Positions 1-7,206 of a stretch of DNA of 31,249 nucleotides are shown piece after piece; positions within the stretch are counted from its first letter, which is position 1, and the number at the start of each line of letters is the position of its first letter. The notes beneath the pieces were generated by a model. It saw only the letters and a list, made by a program, of their open reading frames with translations. It was not told the origin of the DNA and made no database searches. This DNA comes from a virus: positions 1-31,249 of the IMG/VR virus record IMGVR_UViG_3300044591_000854; one strand, written 5' to 3'. The translations under genes were made by a program, and so were the position numbers.

Positions 1-1599
1 CTTAAGATAAATGTCAATATAGCCGCTTTGCAGGGCACTACAGCGCTGAATGATTTGCGCGTTGACTTATTGCAAGGGACTACAACAAAAAAGCGCCCCC
101 TCAATAGCGATGGAACGCCATGGATAGATGCATTCACTACGACAGAGCAAACTGAATTCGATGCATTCAATACTTTTGTTCTGCAATACAATGACGGCTC
201 GGGATTCAAGACTGCATTCATAGGATGCCAAAAATACAGCGCGGAAAATGAGCTCGAAATAACCGCGCTTGATAATGTGATTACATATACAATTGAAATT
301 TACGACATACAACGATGCATCGGAGAGGCAATTACTCCTCATATATGGTCGCGATTGCTAATGAGGGATGATACAACCGTCAATTATTCAGCATCCGTAG
401 CCTTAAGTGAAAACACGCAATTTAATCAGTTATATTCGGGATTTATGCTTGATGACCCGAATACTGGTTATGCAATGCTTGATATTTTGCCCGATGGATT
501 CTCGATGTATATCAGTACATTCGCAAGGCTCAAAACTAAGATAGGTGAAATGTACTCAAAATACCTCAGAGCTCTTACAGGTAAATTGACCGCGTCCTTT
601 GTATGCCATGATATATTTACTTATTCGGTATTTCTTAAAGATTCAAGCAATAACTTTATTTTGCCTCAGTATCTTTGTTATGTATCCGAAATTTACGATA
701 ATCAAGGTCAACTCGTAGGTGGCGCTCTTGGTGATTCTAAGATGTTTGCACAGTTTACGAATTTCTACGAAGCATATAAGATGCTTTGCGATAATGCTCT
801 TGAAACTGTAAGACCTACATATAGCTTCACAAGCGGTAACCCCGACGCTTATACTATTACAATGGTATCAAGTAATCCTTATCCAGTGCTTGCAACGCCG
901 TCAATTACATTCGATCAGGATAATACATATAGCAATTTCAAAATAAAAATGTTTAGCGAAGTGCTTAATCAAGTAACTACGGAAGTTACAAGCATAACGG
1001 GAAATAGTGATACAACTTCATTCCCAAGCGGAAAACAAGGGACAAGCGGCGATAATAGCAAAGACTTGAAAATCATGTTTCATAATGTGCCTCAATTGAC
1101 AAGCCGTTCTGCAAATCTTGCATCCTATGCAGATATACCGTACTCGTCATTCATAAAATGGCAAAGAAATACGATAAATAGTGGATACTTGCTATACTTT
1201 GAGGCAAGTAATATAATTATAGTTCCAAAACCTATTGTAAATGTATTTTTTGGTGGTGAAGATTACGCCGCCCCAACTGATACAAGCCCCTATATCGATC
1301 CAAGTACGCAAGTAATTTGGAAGCAACAAAATGCTTGCCTCCCTCAAACTATATCAGAGGCTATGGTCAATTTTTTAGGTCGTAAAAAACAAGCCGAAGC
1401 GACTCTAACAACAAATTTCACTACTGCAAAGTTTACGGATGTAGGTAAACGATGTACAATTGACCTTGTAGACTATAATACGCTCTTGGAGTCGATCTAT
1501 GGCGAAGAGACCGCGCTTGCAGTTATGACAAAACACTCGCATAAAGTCTATGAAGGTATGGCCGATATTACACTACGAATCGACGCGGAGTCCGAATAA
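1..1599 (+). CDS. Probable tail/baseplate structural protein, 5' end outside window
   Basis: The reading frame is open from base 1, so the gene almost certainly starts upstream; the first in-window start (TTG at 28) has no ribosome binding site and is probably not used. At least 523 residues are encoded, rich in Thr, Ser, Asn, Tyr and beta-prone segments, with no signal peptide or membrane segment. The last ~80 residues (a 'GKRCTIDL' strand followed by 'MTKHSHKVYEG' and a closing 'ITLRI' strand) resemble the C-terminal part of tail-hub proteins, but I do not recognise a named family. It is followed by a 1-nt TAATG overlap with the next virion-type gene. A tail or baseplate role is inferred from size, composition and position at the end of the late operon. 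Confidence 0.6.
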   Translation, partial: LKINVNIAALQGTTALNDLRVDLLQGTTTKKRPLNSDGTPWIDAFTTTEQTEFDAFNTFVLQYNDGSGFKTAFIGCQKYSAENELEITALDNVITYTIEIYDIQRCIGEAITPHIWSRLLMRDDTTVNYSASVALSENTQFNQLYSGFMLDDPNTGYAMLDILPDGFSMYISTFARLKTKIGEMYSKYLRALTGKLTASFVCHDIFTYSVFLKDSSNNFILPQYLCYVSEIYDNQGQLVGGALGDSKMFAQFTNFYEAYKMLCDNALETVRPTYSFTSGNPDAYTITMVSSNPYPVLATPSITFDQDNTYSNFKIKMFSEVLNQVTTEVTSITGNSDTTSFPSGKQGTSGDNSKDLKIMFHNVPQLTSRSANLASYADIPYSSFIKWQRNTINSGYLLYFEASNIIIVPKPIVNVFFGGEDYAAPTDTSPYIDPSTQVIWKQQNACLPQTISEAMVNFLGRKKQAEATLTTNFTTAKFTDVGKRCTIDLVDYNTLLESIYGEETALAVMTKHSHKVYEGMADITLRIDAESE

Positions 1600-2348
1600 T
1601 GAAATTTAATGAACCCGTAAGACCTTCAGGGATTGGAAGAAAGCAAGTAGCTTTTTCAATGCCCGATATGCCTAGTAGCTTGACAATAGTTGAGCAACAA
1701 GACAATGAAGAAATAAATAACATAGAAGAGAATCAAGCCGTATTTGCACAAGCCGTGCAAAGTGCCCGCGTAATTGCTTATTCCGCTGCAAGCTCTGCAA
1801 TTAGCAATAATATGAATGAAGTCTGGGGAATTAAGACCGTAGTGCCTTGGACTCATACTGTAAACGCTCAACACCTCGGCACTAGCCTCATTAAATGGGA
1901 ATCAGACCCGCGTAATGAAGCCTATGGAATAAATACAAGCCTCGCATATATCGACACTGAAGACCCGACAATTATCAGAGTCCGCAAAAAAGGATGGTAT
2001 CTCGTAAATGTGATATTTTTACAGACCGAGTGGCATCATAACAACTCAATATATTATCTTAGAGCGCTCGCAGTTGATCAGCAAGACTCATTCTATACCA
2101 TGCAAGATGTATGCATTACAGATACATACCCTGTATTGCGCCTTTCGACGCTTATCGGCGTTCCGGGCGGTAATAACCTAGGAAAACCAAGCACGACTAT
2201 CGATGGTGGAATACAGATAGAATTTAGAAGCCAAAACCCCGGCCACGGCACTGAAGTTTACGAGCTTGACGATGAAAATGTCGAGGCGCAACTTCAGATA
2301 ATTTGGCTAAGACCCTTTGAAGATGAAAATACTTACAACTTTGCATGA
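1599..2348 (+). CDS. Putative virion protein with helical N-terminus and beta-rich C-terminus
   Basis: This encodes 249 residues. The start overlaps the previous stop by one base (TAATG). Residues ~28-70 are Glu/Gln/Ala-rich and probably helical, as in the trimerising shaft of fibre proteins. Residues ~75-245 are beta-rich; the spacing of 'IIRVRKKGWYLVNV' and 'LQIIWLRPF' strands looks like a jelly-roll of the C1q/TNF-like kind, but that is a visual impression. Its place between a large tail protein and two related small virion-type proteins suggests a tail fibre, appendage or receptor-binding role. No catalytic motif is visible. Confidence 0.5.
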   Translation: MKFNEPVRPSGIGRKQVAFSMPDMPSSLTIVEQQDNEEINNIEENQAVFAQAVQSARVIAYSAASSAISNNMNEVWGIKTVVPWTHTVNAQHLGTSLIKWESDPRNEAYGINTSLAYIDTEDPTIIRVRKKGWYLVNVIFLQTEWHHNNSIYYLRALAVDQQDSFYTMQDVCITDTYPVLRLSTLIGVPGGNNLGKPSTTIDGGIQIEFRSQNPGHGTEVYELDDENVEAQLQIIWLRPFEDENTYNFA

Positions 2349-2355
2349 GTGAGAG

Positions 2356-2898
2356 ATGAATAACAGATATTTAGGTATGACAGGTGAAGATAACAGTATA
2401 GTAGAATTCAAACTTGCTGACTTTGGCAAAGGTGCTAACGAGTACTTTGAAGAAATCGGTCTCATTATGACAAACGGAGTAATTTCCGTAACTGCACCTA
2501 CTCAAGTTGGTAAAATTGTGAAAATTAGACTACTTCAAAGGGCGGGAATATACCCGGTTTACAATTGGATATCTATGCGCTTTTGGCTTTTTAATAAACC
2601 GACAAGCACTCAAGTCCTAAGACAAATGCAAAACTTCACCTCTACCGATATGGATGGACTGATAGGTTTTACTGACTTCAAAGGTGTAAATTACACTCCA
2701 TATCCAGATACAACATGGGAGATAGGTGGTGATTATGATTCTCTTGGAGATAACACTATGACTCTTGAGAATATAGTAAATACACCCTTTGTTCTTGATG
2801 AAACGCAGAAAATTTATATTGTCGGCGAAAACATAGGAGATCCAAGAACTTACTCCGACAATACTATATTTGCTTACTTATACTTTAAAATGGATTAA
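2356..2898 (+). CDS. Putative virion-associated protein, paralogue A
   Basis: A 180-residue protein with start ATG at 2356, preceded by GTGAGAG. It is clearly related to the next gene's product: both carry a short beta N-terminus containing 'TG.D', an 'IR/MR.W.F' segment, then a 'T..D.L.G..D' segment and a strand-rich C-terminus ending in Asp. Here the middle reads MRFWLFNKP...MDGLIGFTDF (around residues 75-112). Tandem related beta proteins at the end of a late operon are commonly fibres, decoration proteins or adhesins. The exact role is unknown. Confidence 0.55.
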   Translation: MNNRYLGMTGEDNSIVEFKLADFGKGANEYFEEIGLIMTNGVISVTAPTQVGKIVKIRLLQRAGIYPVYNWISMRFWLFNKPTSTQVLRQMQNFTSTDMDGLIGFTDFKGVNYTPYPDTTWEIGGDYDSLGDNTMTLENIVNTPFVLDETQKIYIVGENIGDPRTYSDNTIFAYLYFKMD

Positions 2899-2899
2899 A

Positions 2900-3391
2900 A
2901 TGGAATTCTATACAGGCAAAACAGGACAAGATAGAGTATTAAGAGCCTTTGACTTTGGAACGCTCGATACCGCAACTTATGCCGATGGAGATGTACTCAC
3001 TTCAGGGGCAATAGCTGTCGATGCGACTCGCTTTCTAGGCTTCTCTGGTGTCATTGAGCAAGTAATACTTAAAGAGACAACATCAGGGACTCGGCAAAAG
3101 CCTAATATAAGAATGTGGATATTCGGATCGGCCTTAACGCCTGCAGCCCGAAACTCTCCGCAGGCTTTCAACGGAACTCAATTTGATACACTTGTCGGTT
3201 ATTTTGATACCGGGATTAATTGGGTAGATGGAGCGGCGGGAGTATGTGTTCTTCAGACTTCACTCGATATTAAATATGTATGTCAGCCGACAAGCAAGAC
3301 TCTTTATTTAGTGCCCGTTCTTCAAAGTAGCAGTAAGACTTTCGCATCCGGCGCAACCATCAAAGGTCAAATCGTACTGAGACGCGATTAA
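2900..3391 (+). CDS. Putative virion-associated protein, paralogue B
   Basis: The frame extends back to 2870, but the ATG at 2900 (one base after the previous TAA) gives an N-terminus MEFYTGKTGQD that aligns with the upstream paralogue's MNNRYLGMTGED, so I place the start there (163 residues). The core matches the paralogue: IRMWIFGSA...FDTLVGYFDT. The protein is beta-rich and Thr/Ser-rich, without signal peptide or membrane segment. It is most likely a second copy of the same virion component after gene duplication. Specific function is unknown. Confidence 0.55.
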   Translation: MEFYTGKTGQDRVLRAFDFGTLDTATYADGDVLTSGAIAVDATRFLGFSGVIEQVILKETTSGTRQKPNIRMWIFGSALTPAARNSPQAFNGTQFDTLVGYFDTGINWVDGAAGVCVLQTSLDIKYVCQPTSKTLYLVPVLQSSSKTFASGATIKGQIVLRRD

Positions 3392-3588
3392 TGGTCATTC
3401 GCATTACCGACCCAAAAGAAGAGCGTGCTATCAGAGCCTATGCTATTCGCAAGAAGCTACCAATAAACAAGGCCGTATCTTTGGCCGTAAAAGAATGCGA
3501 TCAGCTTCTTATGGCTCAAGGCGAGATAGCAACTTGCAGATTCATGCTGAAAGTCATGAAGGAAGACTACTATAATAAAAAGCCCTGA
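3391..3588 (+). CDS. Small basic protein, hypothetical
   Basis: This encodes 65 residues, starting in a TAATG overlap with the previous gene. It is Lys/Arg-rich, and the pattern 'ITDPKEERAIRAYAIRKKLPINKAVSLAVKEC' resembles a ribbon-helix-helix (MetJ/Arc-type) DNA-binding fold: one strand, then two helices. That assignment rests on pattern only. It is the last gene before the terminator region, and a hairpin-forming inverted repeat (3580-3610) spans its stop codon. It could be a late regulator. Confidence 0.5.
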   Translation: MVIRITDPKEERAIRAYAIRKKLPINKAVSLAVKECDQLLMAQGEIATCRFMLKVMKEDYYNKKP

Positions 3589-3610
3589 AAGTTTATGGCT
3601 TTCAAGGCTT
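3580..3610 (+). terminator. Hairpin spanning the stop codon of the last late gene
   Basis: AAGCCCTGAAAG (3580-3591) and CTTTCAAGGCTT (3599-3610) form a 12-bp stem with one C-A mismatch around the loop TTTATGG. No T-tract follows, so it is not a classic intrinsic terminator. It may protect the 3' end of the late transcript or add to termination together with the hairpin at 3667-3695. Confidence 0.45.
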
Positions 3611-3666
3611 ATGCTCTGGGGGGAGGCATACGGCTATGATAGGCCGCTGATTGCAATATACAAAAA

Positions 3667-3695
3667 AAAAGGCTACCTTCCCCGGGTAGCCTTTT
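3667..3695. terminator. Intrinsic terminator, possibly bidirectional
   Basis: AAAAGGCTACC (3667-3677) pairs perfectly with GGTAGCCTTTT (3685-3695) around the loop TTCCCCG. Read on the + strand the stem ends in TTTT; read on the - strand it is followed by a run of nine T (complement of 3662-3670), so both directions have a plausible U-tract. It separates the late operon (ending 3588) from the early small-gene region (starting 3740). 3589-3739 otherwise holds no gene I can support. Confidence 0.7.
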
Positions 3696-3739
3696 CGCAC
3701 GCCAATGCTTTGAGTATTTGGCCACCTGCAAAATAAAGC

Positions 3740-3952
3740 ATGATGACAAACAAATATACTAAAATGATTCAAATAGAAATACATAAAAAAAACGGCGAAT
3801 CTTACCGCGCCGCCGTCCCCTCTCTGAATGCAGTCGTGAATCTTGCCGAAATTACCACAATTTCGAAAATTTTTATTTTTGCCATAACTCCCCGCGAATT
3901 CAACTACTTACGCTCGCTTGAACTACCTAGCAAAGTAATTATTACTAGATAA
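3740..3952 (+). CDS. Hypothetical small protein
   Basis: This encodes 70 residues, starting at a double ATG (3740/3743) without a strong ribosome binding site. The sequence suggests a short beta/alpha domain ('IQIEIHKKNGESYRAAV' strand, turn, strand), with no recognised motif. It lies alone between the terminator at 3667-3695 and the promoter-like region near 3967. It may be an early-expressed gene; real coding status is likely but not certain. Confidence 0.45.
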   Translation: MMTNKYTKMIQIEIHKKNGESYRAAVPSLNAVVNLAEITTISKIFIFAITPREFNYLRSLELPSKVIITR

Positions 3953-3966
3953 ATAAAAAAAAAGAC

Positions 3967-3995
3967 TTGACATGTATTGATATGTTTCGTAAGTT
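3967..3995 (+). promoter_or_regulatory. Possible early promoter
   Basis: A perfect TTGACA (3967-3972) follows an A-rich tract and is separated by 17 bases from TAAGTT (3990-3995), a weak -10 match. It lies about 40 bases upstream of the first of a run of small genes with good ribosome binding sites. The poor -10 keeps confidence low. Confidence 0.3.
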
Positions 3996-4036
3996 CGCAC
4001 CGTAATAAACAACGCACTAACAAAGGAGTGAACGCG

Positions 4037-4171
4037 ATGAAACTCAAACCACACAAAATCTACAACACTTTTGCCGAGGCAATGGCTGCAATCTTCTTGC
4101 ATCCACCAGGCGAAGCTCAAGTAATGCCATACAACGGCAAATGGGTAATCCTCAAGCGAGGTGCAAAATGA
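4037..4171 (+). CDS. Hypothetical 44-residue protein
   Basis: The ATG at 4037 has a strong ribosome binding site (AAAGGAG, 4022-4028), so I reject the upstream in-frame start at 3977. The product begins MKLKPHKIY and contains an amphipathic helix ('FAEAMAAIFL') followed by a short beta hairpin ('VMPYNGKWVILKR'). The stop overlaps the next ATG (ATGA). Function unknown; it heads a chain of translationally coupled microgenes. Confidence 0.5.
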   Translation: MKLKPHKIYNTFAEAMAAIFLHPPGEAQVMPYNGKWVILKRGAK

Positions 4172-4278
4172 AGCCCGATCTTAAGCGCGCGATATTCGAG
4201 ATGGCCGTCGGACTCTTCGGCGGCCTATTCCTAAGCTACTTAATTGTTTATGCAATCATTAATGGACTAGTACGATGA
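4168..4278 (+). CDS. Single-span membrane microprotein
   Basis: This encodes 36 residues, below usual gene-calling limits. It has ATGA overlaps at both ends (with 4037-4171 and with the gene at 4275), which supports real translation. A charged N-terminus (MKPDLKRA) is followed by one hydrophobic helix at about residues 12-33. Function unknown; small early phage membrane proteins can affect the host envelope or block superinfection, but nothing here shows that. Confidence 0.5.
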   Translation: MKPDLKRAIFEMAVGLFGGLFLSYLIVYAIINGLVR

Positions 4279-4373
4279 AACTCAAACCTTGGCATATGGT
4301 GGTAATTTTTGCACTCTGCTTTATCGCTATTCGAACCTACGACTTCTGGCTATATGGACAGGAGATAAAATGA
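4275..4373 (+). CDS. Single-span membrane microprotein
   Basis: This encodes 32 residues, starting in an ATGA overlap with the previous microgene and ending in an ATGA overlap with the HTH gene at 4370. It begins MKLKP, like the 44-residue protein at 4037, followed by a hydrophobic stretch at about residues 8-19 and an aromatic/charged tail. The tight coupling is the main evidence that it is translated. Function unknown. Confidence 0.45.
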   Translation: MKLKPWHMVVIFALCFIAIRTYDFWLYGQEIK

Positions 4374-4582
4374 GTGACTGGCTGACTATTCGCGAGGCCG
4401 CTCAACTATTCCAAGTATCAAGGCGGCTCTTGCACTATATGGCCGTCGGACGGCCTGCAAGTAAAGTCCGAAACGAAAAAGAGGCGGTTCTAAGACAAGT
4501 AAAGCAAGTGCCTTATGGCGAAAAGACAATGTATCTATTAAACTATAACGAATTAAAAAGAATACTAGGAGCAAAGAGATGA
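4370..4582 (+). CDS. Small helix-turn-helix DNA-binding protein (excisionase/MerR-like fold)
   Basis: A longer frame begins at 4289, but the ATG at 4370 follows AGGAGATAAA and overlaps the previous stop, so I use it (70 residues). The N-terminus 'WLTIREAAQLFQVSRRLLHYM' is the winged-helix DNA-binding pattern of excisionase/MerR-family proteins: a 'T..EAA..F.VS...' helix-turn-helix followed by a wing ('VPYGEKTMYLLNYNELKRIL'). With no integrase in view, a role in transcription or DNA transactions is more likely than excision. It is coupled to the next gene by ATGA. Confidence 0.65.
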   Translation: MSDWLTIREAAQLFQVSRRLLHYMAVGRPASKVRNEKEAVLRQVKQVPYGEKTMYLLNYNELKRILGAKR

Positions 4583-4818
4583 AAACAATGGCAAAACACA
4601 CTATGCCCGCCGCGCATAGAGCAACTGAAGAACTTCGCGAGGCACTAAGCCCGCAAGACTTCGCAAAAGTTGAGGATATTCTACGCTATGTGAGACAAAC
4701 AGAAAATATGCAATTTCAACTTGCATTTAGATACGGACAAGAAGGCAAAACATTCGATGAGTTTATGGCAAGTTTTACTAAACAAGTGCCCTATGTGAAC
4801 TGGGGCAATAAAATCTAA
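4579..4818 (+). CDS. Hypothetical helical protein
   Basis: This encodes 79 residues, starting at ATG 4579 in overlap with the previous stop; a second in-frame Met lies at residue 4. The sequence is largely helical ('EELREALSPQDFAKVEDILRYVRQTE'). No domain recognised. It belongs to the same coupled early operon. Confidence 0.5.
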   Translation: MKTMAKHTMPAAHRATEELREALSPQDFAKVEDILRYVRQTENMQFQLAFRYGQEGKTFDEFMASFTKQVPYVNWGNKI

Positions 4819-4838
4819 TTTATTAAAGGAGACGAGAC

Positions 4839-5015
4839 ATGAGACAAGATTCTGAAGAAAAGTGGATGACTGAAGCATATAAAATTGCATTACAGGCATT
4901 GTTATCAGAAAGTGCTAATAAAAGAGCATCTCGTAAAATCTATACAGACAAATTAAATGCAAAGATCAGATCATTAAAACAACAAATCAAAGAGTTAAGA
5001 AGGAGAAAAGCATGA
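4839..5015 (+). CDS. Hypothetical small basic helical protein
   Basis: This encodes 58 residues and was found by reading the gap before the ATPase gene. The ATG at 4839 has a good ribosome binding site (AAAGGAG, 4826-4832), and the stop overlaps the ATPase start at 5012 (ATGA). It is AT-rich, Lys/Arg-rich and almost entirely helical, with a C-terminal segment (about residues 38-58) that could form a short coiled coil or bind nucleic acid. It may be a partner of the ATPase; that is only inference from coupling. Confidence 0.55.
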   Translation: MRQDSEEKWMTEAYKIALQALLSESANKRASRKIYTDKLNAKIRSLKQQIKELRRRKA

Positions 5016-5905
5016 GACTAATCACACAAACAGGCGGGATGCAAGTAAACGGACTTAATGTACTAATATACGGCGATCCCGGAATCGGCAAGACCACACT
5101 CGCGAATACCGCGCCGAATCCAATTGTATTGGACTTCGATAGAGGACTTCATAGATCCTCACTACTCAAGAACGGCTTGCAGTTCGAATCATGGCAAGAC
5201 TTGCTGAATAATAAGCAAGAGCTAGATAGCATCCTTGCCAAGCATGATACTATCATTATCGATACGGCGGGCACTGTTATTGAATTAATGCAGATGCACC
5301 TTACCATTAATAACCCCGGACTTCTTCGCAATACGATCAAGTTATGGGGCGAAACAAAGCGAACATTCCAAGAGTTTTTTACGCCTCTGAAGTTAAGCGG
5401 TAAGAATGTAGTTTTTATTGCACACGCAAAAGAAAAAGAAGAAGGCGATATGCGAATTAAGAGGCCATTGATTCCGGGCGCAAGTTATGACCTACTTATG
5501 CAGTCATGCGACCTAGTAGGCTACTATACGACTCAAGGCAATAAGAGAGTATTGACCTTTGACCTCTCTGATAGCATCGTAGCTAAAAATTGCGCGGAAA
5601 TCGCGCCCGTACATGTCGATGGCTTGCACTCTATGACTACTTGTCTTGCTGATATCTTAGAACATACCAAATCGGCAATAAGCAGACGCTCCAAAGAGCA
5701 AGAGGCCGCCATTGCCTTGGTCAGCGAGTGGAGCGAAAAGGCAAAAGCCGCAAAGGATGCTAATAAGTTTGTATCAGAACTTAGCAAAGCAGGCTTAGAG
5801 GATGCCTTAAAGCGCGCGGTATGGGCTTCAGTAGTTACTTCATTCGGAGAGCGTGGCTTGCAATGGAATAAAGAAAGCGGTAAGTTTGAAGAGGTGGTGA
5901 GATGA
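5012..5905 (+). CDS. Sak4-like RecA-type ATPase (recombination/annealing)
   Basis: This 297-residue protein has a RecA-fold NTPase core. Walker A GDPGIGKT lies at residues 21-28, a Walker B strand 'TIIID' at 80-84, and a third core strand 'NVVFIAHAKE' near 132-141. This is the layout of phage Sak4/AAA_24 proteins, Rad51-related ATPases that assist single-strand annealing and replication-linked recombination, usually with a phage ssDNA-binding protein. The C-terminal ~90 residues are helical and charged, with no recognised domain. It sits in a coupled early operon upstream of a RecB-like nuclease, a frequent pairing. The ATP-binding fold is clear; the Sak4 role is inferred. Confidence 0.8.
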   Translation: MRLITQTGGMQVNGLNVLIYGDPGIGKTTLANTAPNPIVLDFDRGLHRSSLLKNGLQFESWQDLLNNKQELDSILAKHDTIIIDTAGTVIELMQMHLTINNPGLLRNTIKLWGETKRTFQEFFTPLKLSGKNVVFIAHAKEKEEGDMRIKRPLIPGASYDLLMQSCDLVGYYTTQGNKRVLTFDLSDSIVAKNCAEIAPVHVDGLHSMTTCLADILEHTKSAISRRSKEQEAAIALVSEWSEKAKAAKDANKFVSELSKAGLEDALKRAVWASVVTSFGERGLQWNKESGKFEEVVR

Positions 5906-6174
5906 TTTGGAAATATATGACAGAAAGAATGCTAGAAGAATTAGAAGAAGAATATAATTATGTATGGAAAAAGAATAATGAAATCTATAAAATCTTTCAA
6001 GATTCATCCTTCATGGAAATTCCTGAATACGATAGGGTGCAACTTGAAATGCAATACTGCGCTCAAAATCTATATTTAGATATTTTGACAAATAGGCTGG
6101 AGTTTCATGGTGAAAATATGCATAGAAAATCTGGTCTAGTATACAATGAAGTTAGATATAAAGAACCAAGGTAG
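5902..6174 (+). CDS. Hypothetical Glu/Tyr-rich helical protein
   Basis: This encodes 90 residues, starting in an ATGA overlap with the ATPase stop. It is AT-rich and strongly helical near the N-terminus ('RMLEELEEEYNYVWKKNNEIYKI' region), with many aromatic and acidic residues. No motif recognised. Its base composition differs from the ATPase gene in front and resembles the other AT-rich small genes nearby. Confidence 0.5.
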   Translation: MIWKYMTERMLEELEEEYNYVWKKNNEIYKIFQDSSFMEIPEYDRVQLEMQYCAQNLYLDILTNRLEFHGENMHRKSGLVYNEVRYKEPR

Positions 6175-6184
6175 GAGAACAACA

Positions 6185-6391
6185 ATGACTAACACATTCG
6201 AAGTCTGGGGCGCATTTGACGAAGACGATATCCTCCTTGACTACTCGCTATCCGAAGAGGATGTCAGAGAGTGGGCTTATGATCGCTTCGAGAAAGAGAT
6301 GGTATCAATTGCCCGCATTACAATACACGAACGCGAACAAGTGAAGATTCGCAATTTAAGAGACCCGTATCAGGAGTATAGAGATGAGTAA
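6185..6391 (+). CDS. Hypothetical acidic small protein
   Basis: A longer frame starts at 6146, but the ATG at 6185 lies behind AGGAGAACAAC and avoids overlapping the previous gene, so I place the start there (68 residues). It is acidic, with 'FDEDDILLDYSLSEEDVREWAYDRF' followed by a basic/acidic tail. No family recognised. Its last bases overlap the next start by 8 nt. Confidence 0.5.
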   Translation: MTNTFEVWGAFDEDDILLDYSLSEEDVREWAYDRFEKEMVSIARITIHEREQVKIRNLRDPYQEYRDE

Positions 6392-6668
6392 GCAAACAGA
6401 CTGGACTGCAAAATACTATGAAGGCATGAGAATAAATGCGCATCACCATTATACGAAGATGGTAGAGCAAACAGGCAATTCTCACAGTTTAATACGCACC
6501 GCAATAGATTTTTATTGCGAATATCAGAAGCTATCAAAATTTCAAAGGATTATTCAAGCGATACAATTTAAGCGCAAAAGATTTAATCCGCCTTCAGTAG
6601 ATGAAACGCCAATTACTAATAATTTCAATCAGAATTTGCAAGCATATATTGGAGGCGACCATGAGTAA
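6384..6668 (+). CDS. Hypothetical protein, MSKQT start
   Basis: This encodes 94 residues and overlaps its neighbours on both sides by 8 nt. It begins MSKQTDW, like the next gene (MSKQTAVEW), and is Tyr/His/Gln-rich and mostly helical. Its last eight bases lie within a repeated start cassette (6651-6670). Function unknown. Confidence 0.5.
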   Translation: MSKQTDWTAKYYEGMRINAHHHYTKMVEQTGNSHSLIRTAIDFYCEYQKLSKFQRIIQAIQFKRKRFNPPSVDETPITNNFNQNLQAYIGGDHE

Positions 6669-6882
6669 GCAAACGGCGGTGGAGTGGTTAGTAAAAGAAA
6701 TTTATCGAGACTTAGTATATGATAATAATGTAAAATGGCTTATTGACCAAGCCAAGCAAATGGAAAAAGAGCAAGTTCAAAACGCATTTGATGAAGGCGT
6801 TGATTGGCATAGAGATTATTTTGGAAAACAAAAGGGAATGGTAAAAAATCTACCAGAAACCTACGGAGGCGACAATGAGTAA
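6661..6882 (+). CDS. Small phage protein of the 'TAVEWL...MEKEQ' type
   Basis: The in-frame ATG at 6661 (ribosome binding site GGAGG, 6651-6655) gives 73 residues beginning MSKQTAVEWLVKEIY, so I reject the upstream start at 6601. The pattern TAVEWL, then 'QAKQMEKEQV..AF..G', matches small helical proteins that I recall from many phages of Bacteroidota; their function is not known to me. The downstream gene at 6973 carries a related 'KEREQIIKAFEAG' segment, so the two may be diverged copies. Confidence 0.6.
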   Translation: MSKQTAVEWLVKEIYRDLVYDNNVKWLIDQAKQMEKEQVQNAFDEGVDWHRDYFGKQKGMVKNLPETYGGDNE

Positions 6883-6976
6883 GCGACCTGTATTTGATAT
6901 CGTAGAAATTGTAATGATTAGTATTTTCGTTATATGTATAACTGGAGCATTTTATTTTTTATGGAGATGTCCATGA
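6875..6976 (+). CDS. Single-span membrane microprotein
   Basis: This encodes 33 residues, with ATG at 6875 behind GGAGG (6865-6869), overlapping the previous stop by 8 nt and the next ATG by 4 nt. It begins MSKRPVFD, then a hydrophobic helix at about residues 9-30 ending in an aromatic cap and Cys-Pro. The ribosome binding site and overlaps support translation. Function unknown; it is the third membrane microprotein in this early region. Confidence 0.5.
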   Translation: MSKRPVFDIVEIVMISIFVICITGAFYFLWRCP

Positions 6977-7206
6977 GTAAAACCGCAATGCAGACCCTAC
7001 GACAATCACTCGACTTCGCATATTATGAGGCCTCAGTGAGTCGGACACCAGGCGAGGTATTATCGCAGGTGAGATTCCAAACAGTTGACTTAATTGCAAA
7101 GGAACGCGAGCAAATAATTAAAGCATTCGAGGCGGGCGCAAAACTTAAAGAAGCATGCACGCCGGAAGCGTATTATAGGCTGGTTTATGGAGGTGGTGAT
7201 GATTGA
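6973..7206 (+). CDS. Small helical phage protein
   Basis: I use ATG 6973 (MSKTAMQTL, ribosome binding site GGAGA) rather than the upstream start at 6934, giving 77 residues. It is helical throughout, with 'LIAKEREQIIKAFEAGAKL' near residues 43-61, resembling the product of the gene at 6661. Function unknown; possibly a paralogue kept in tandem. Confidence 0.55.
   Translation: MSKTAMQTLRQSLDFAYYEASVSRTPGEVLSQVRFQTVDLIAKEREQIIKAFEAGAKLKEACTPEAYYRLVYGGGDD

Noticed and set aside
3589-3739. tRNA or small RNA gene in the gap after the late operon
   Set aside because: No cloverleaf or conserved T-loop could be read; only the terminator hairpins are convincing.
4370-4582. Excisionase of a temperate phage
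   Set aside because: The winged-helix fold is compatible, but no integrase, repressor or attachment-site repeat is visible, so a lysogeny role is not supported.
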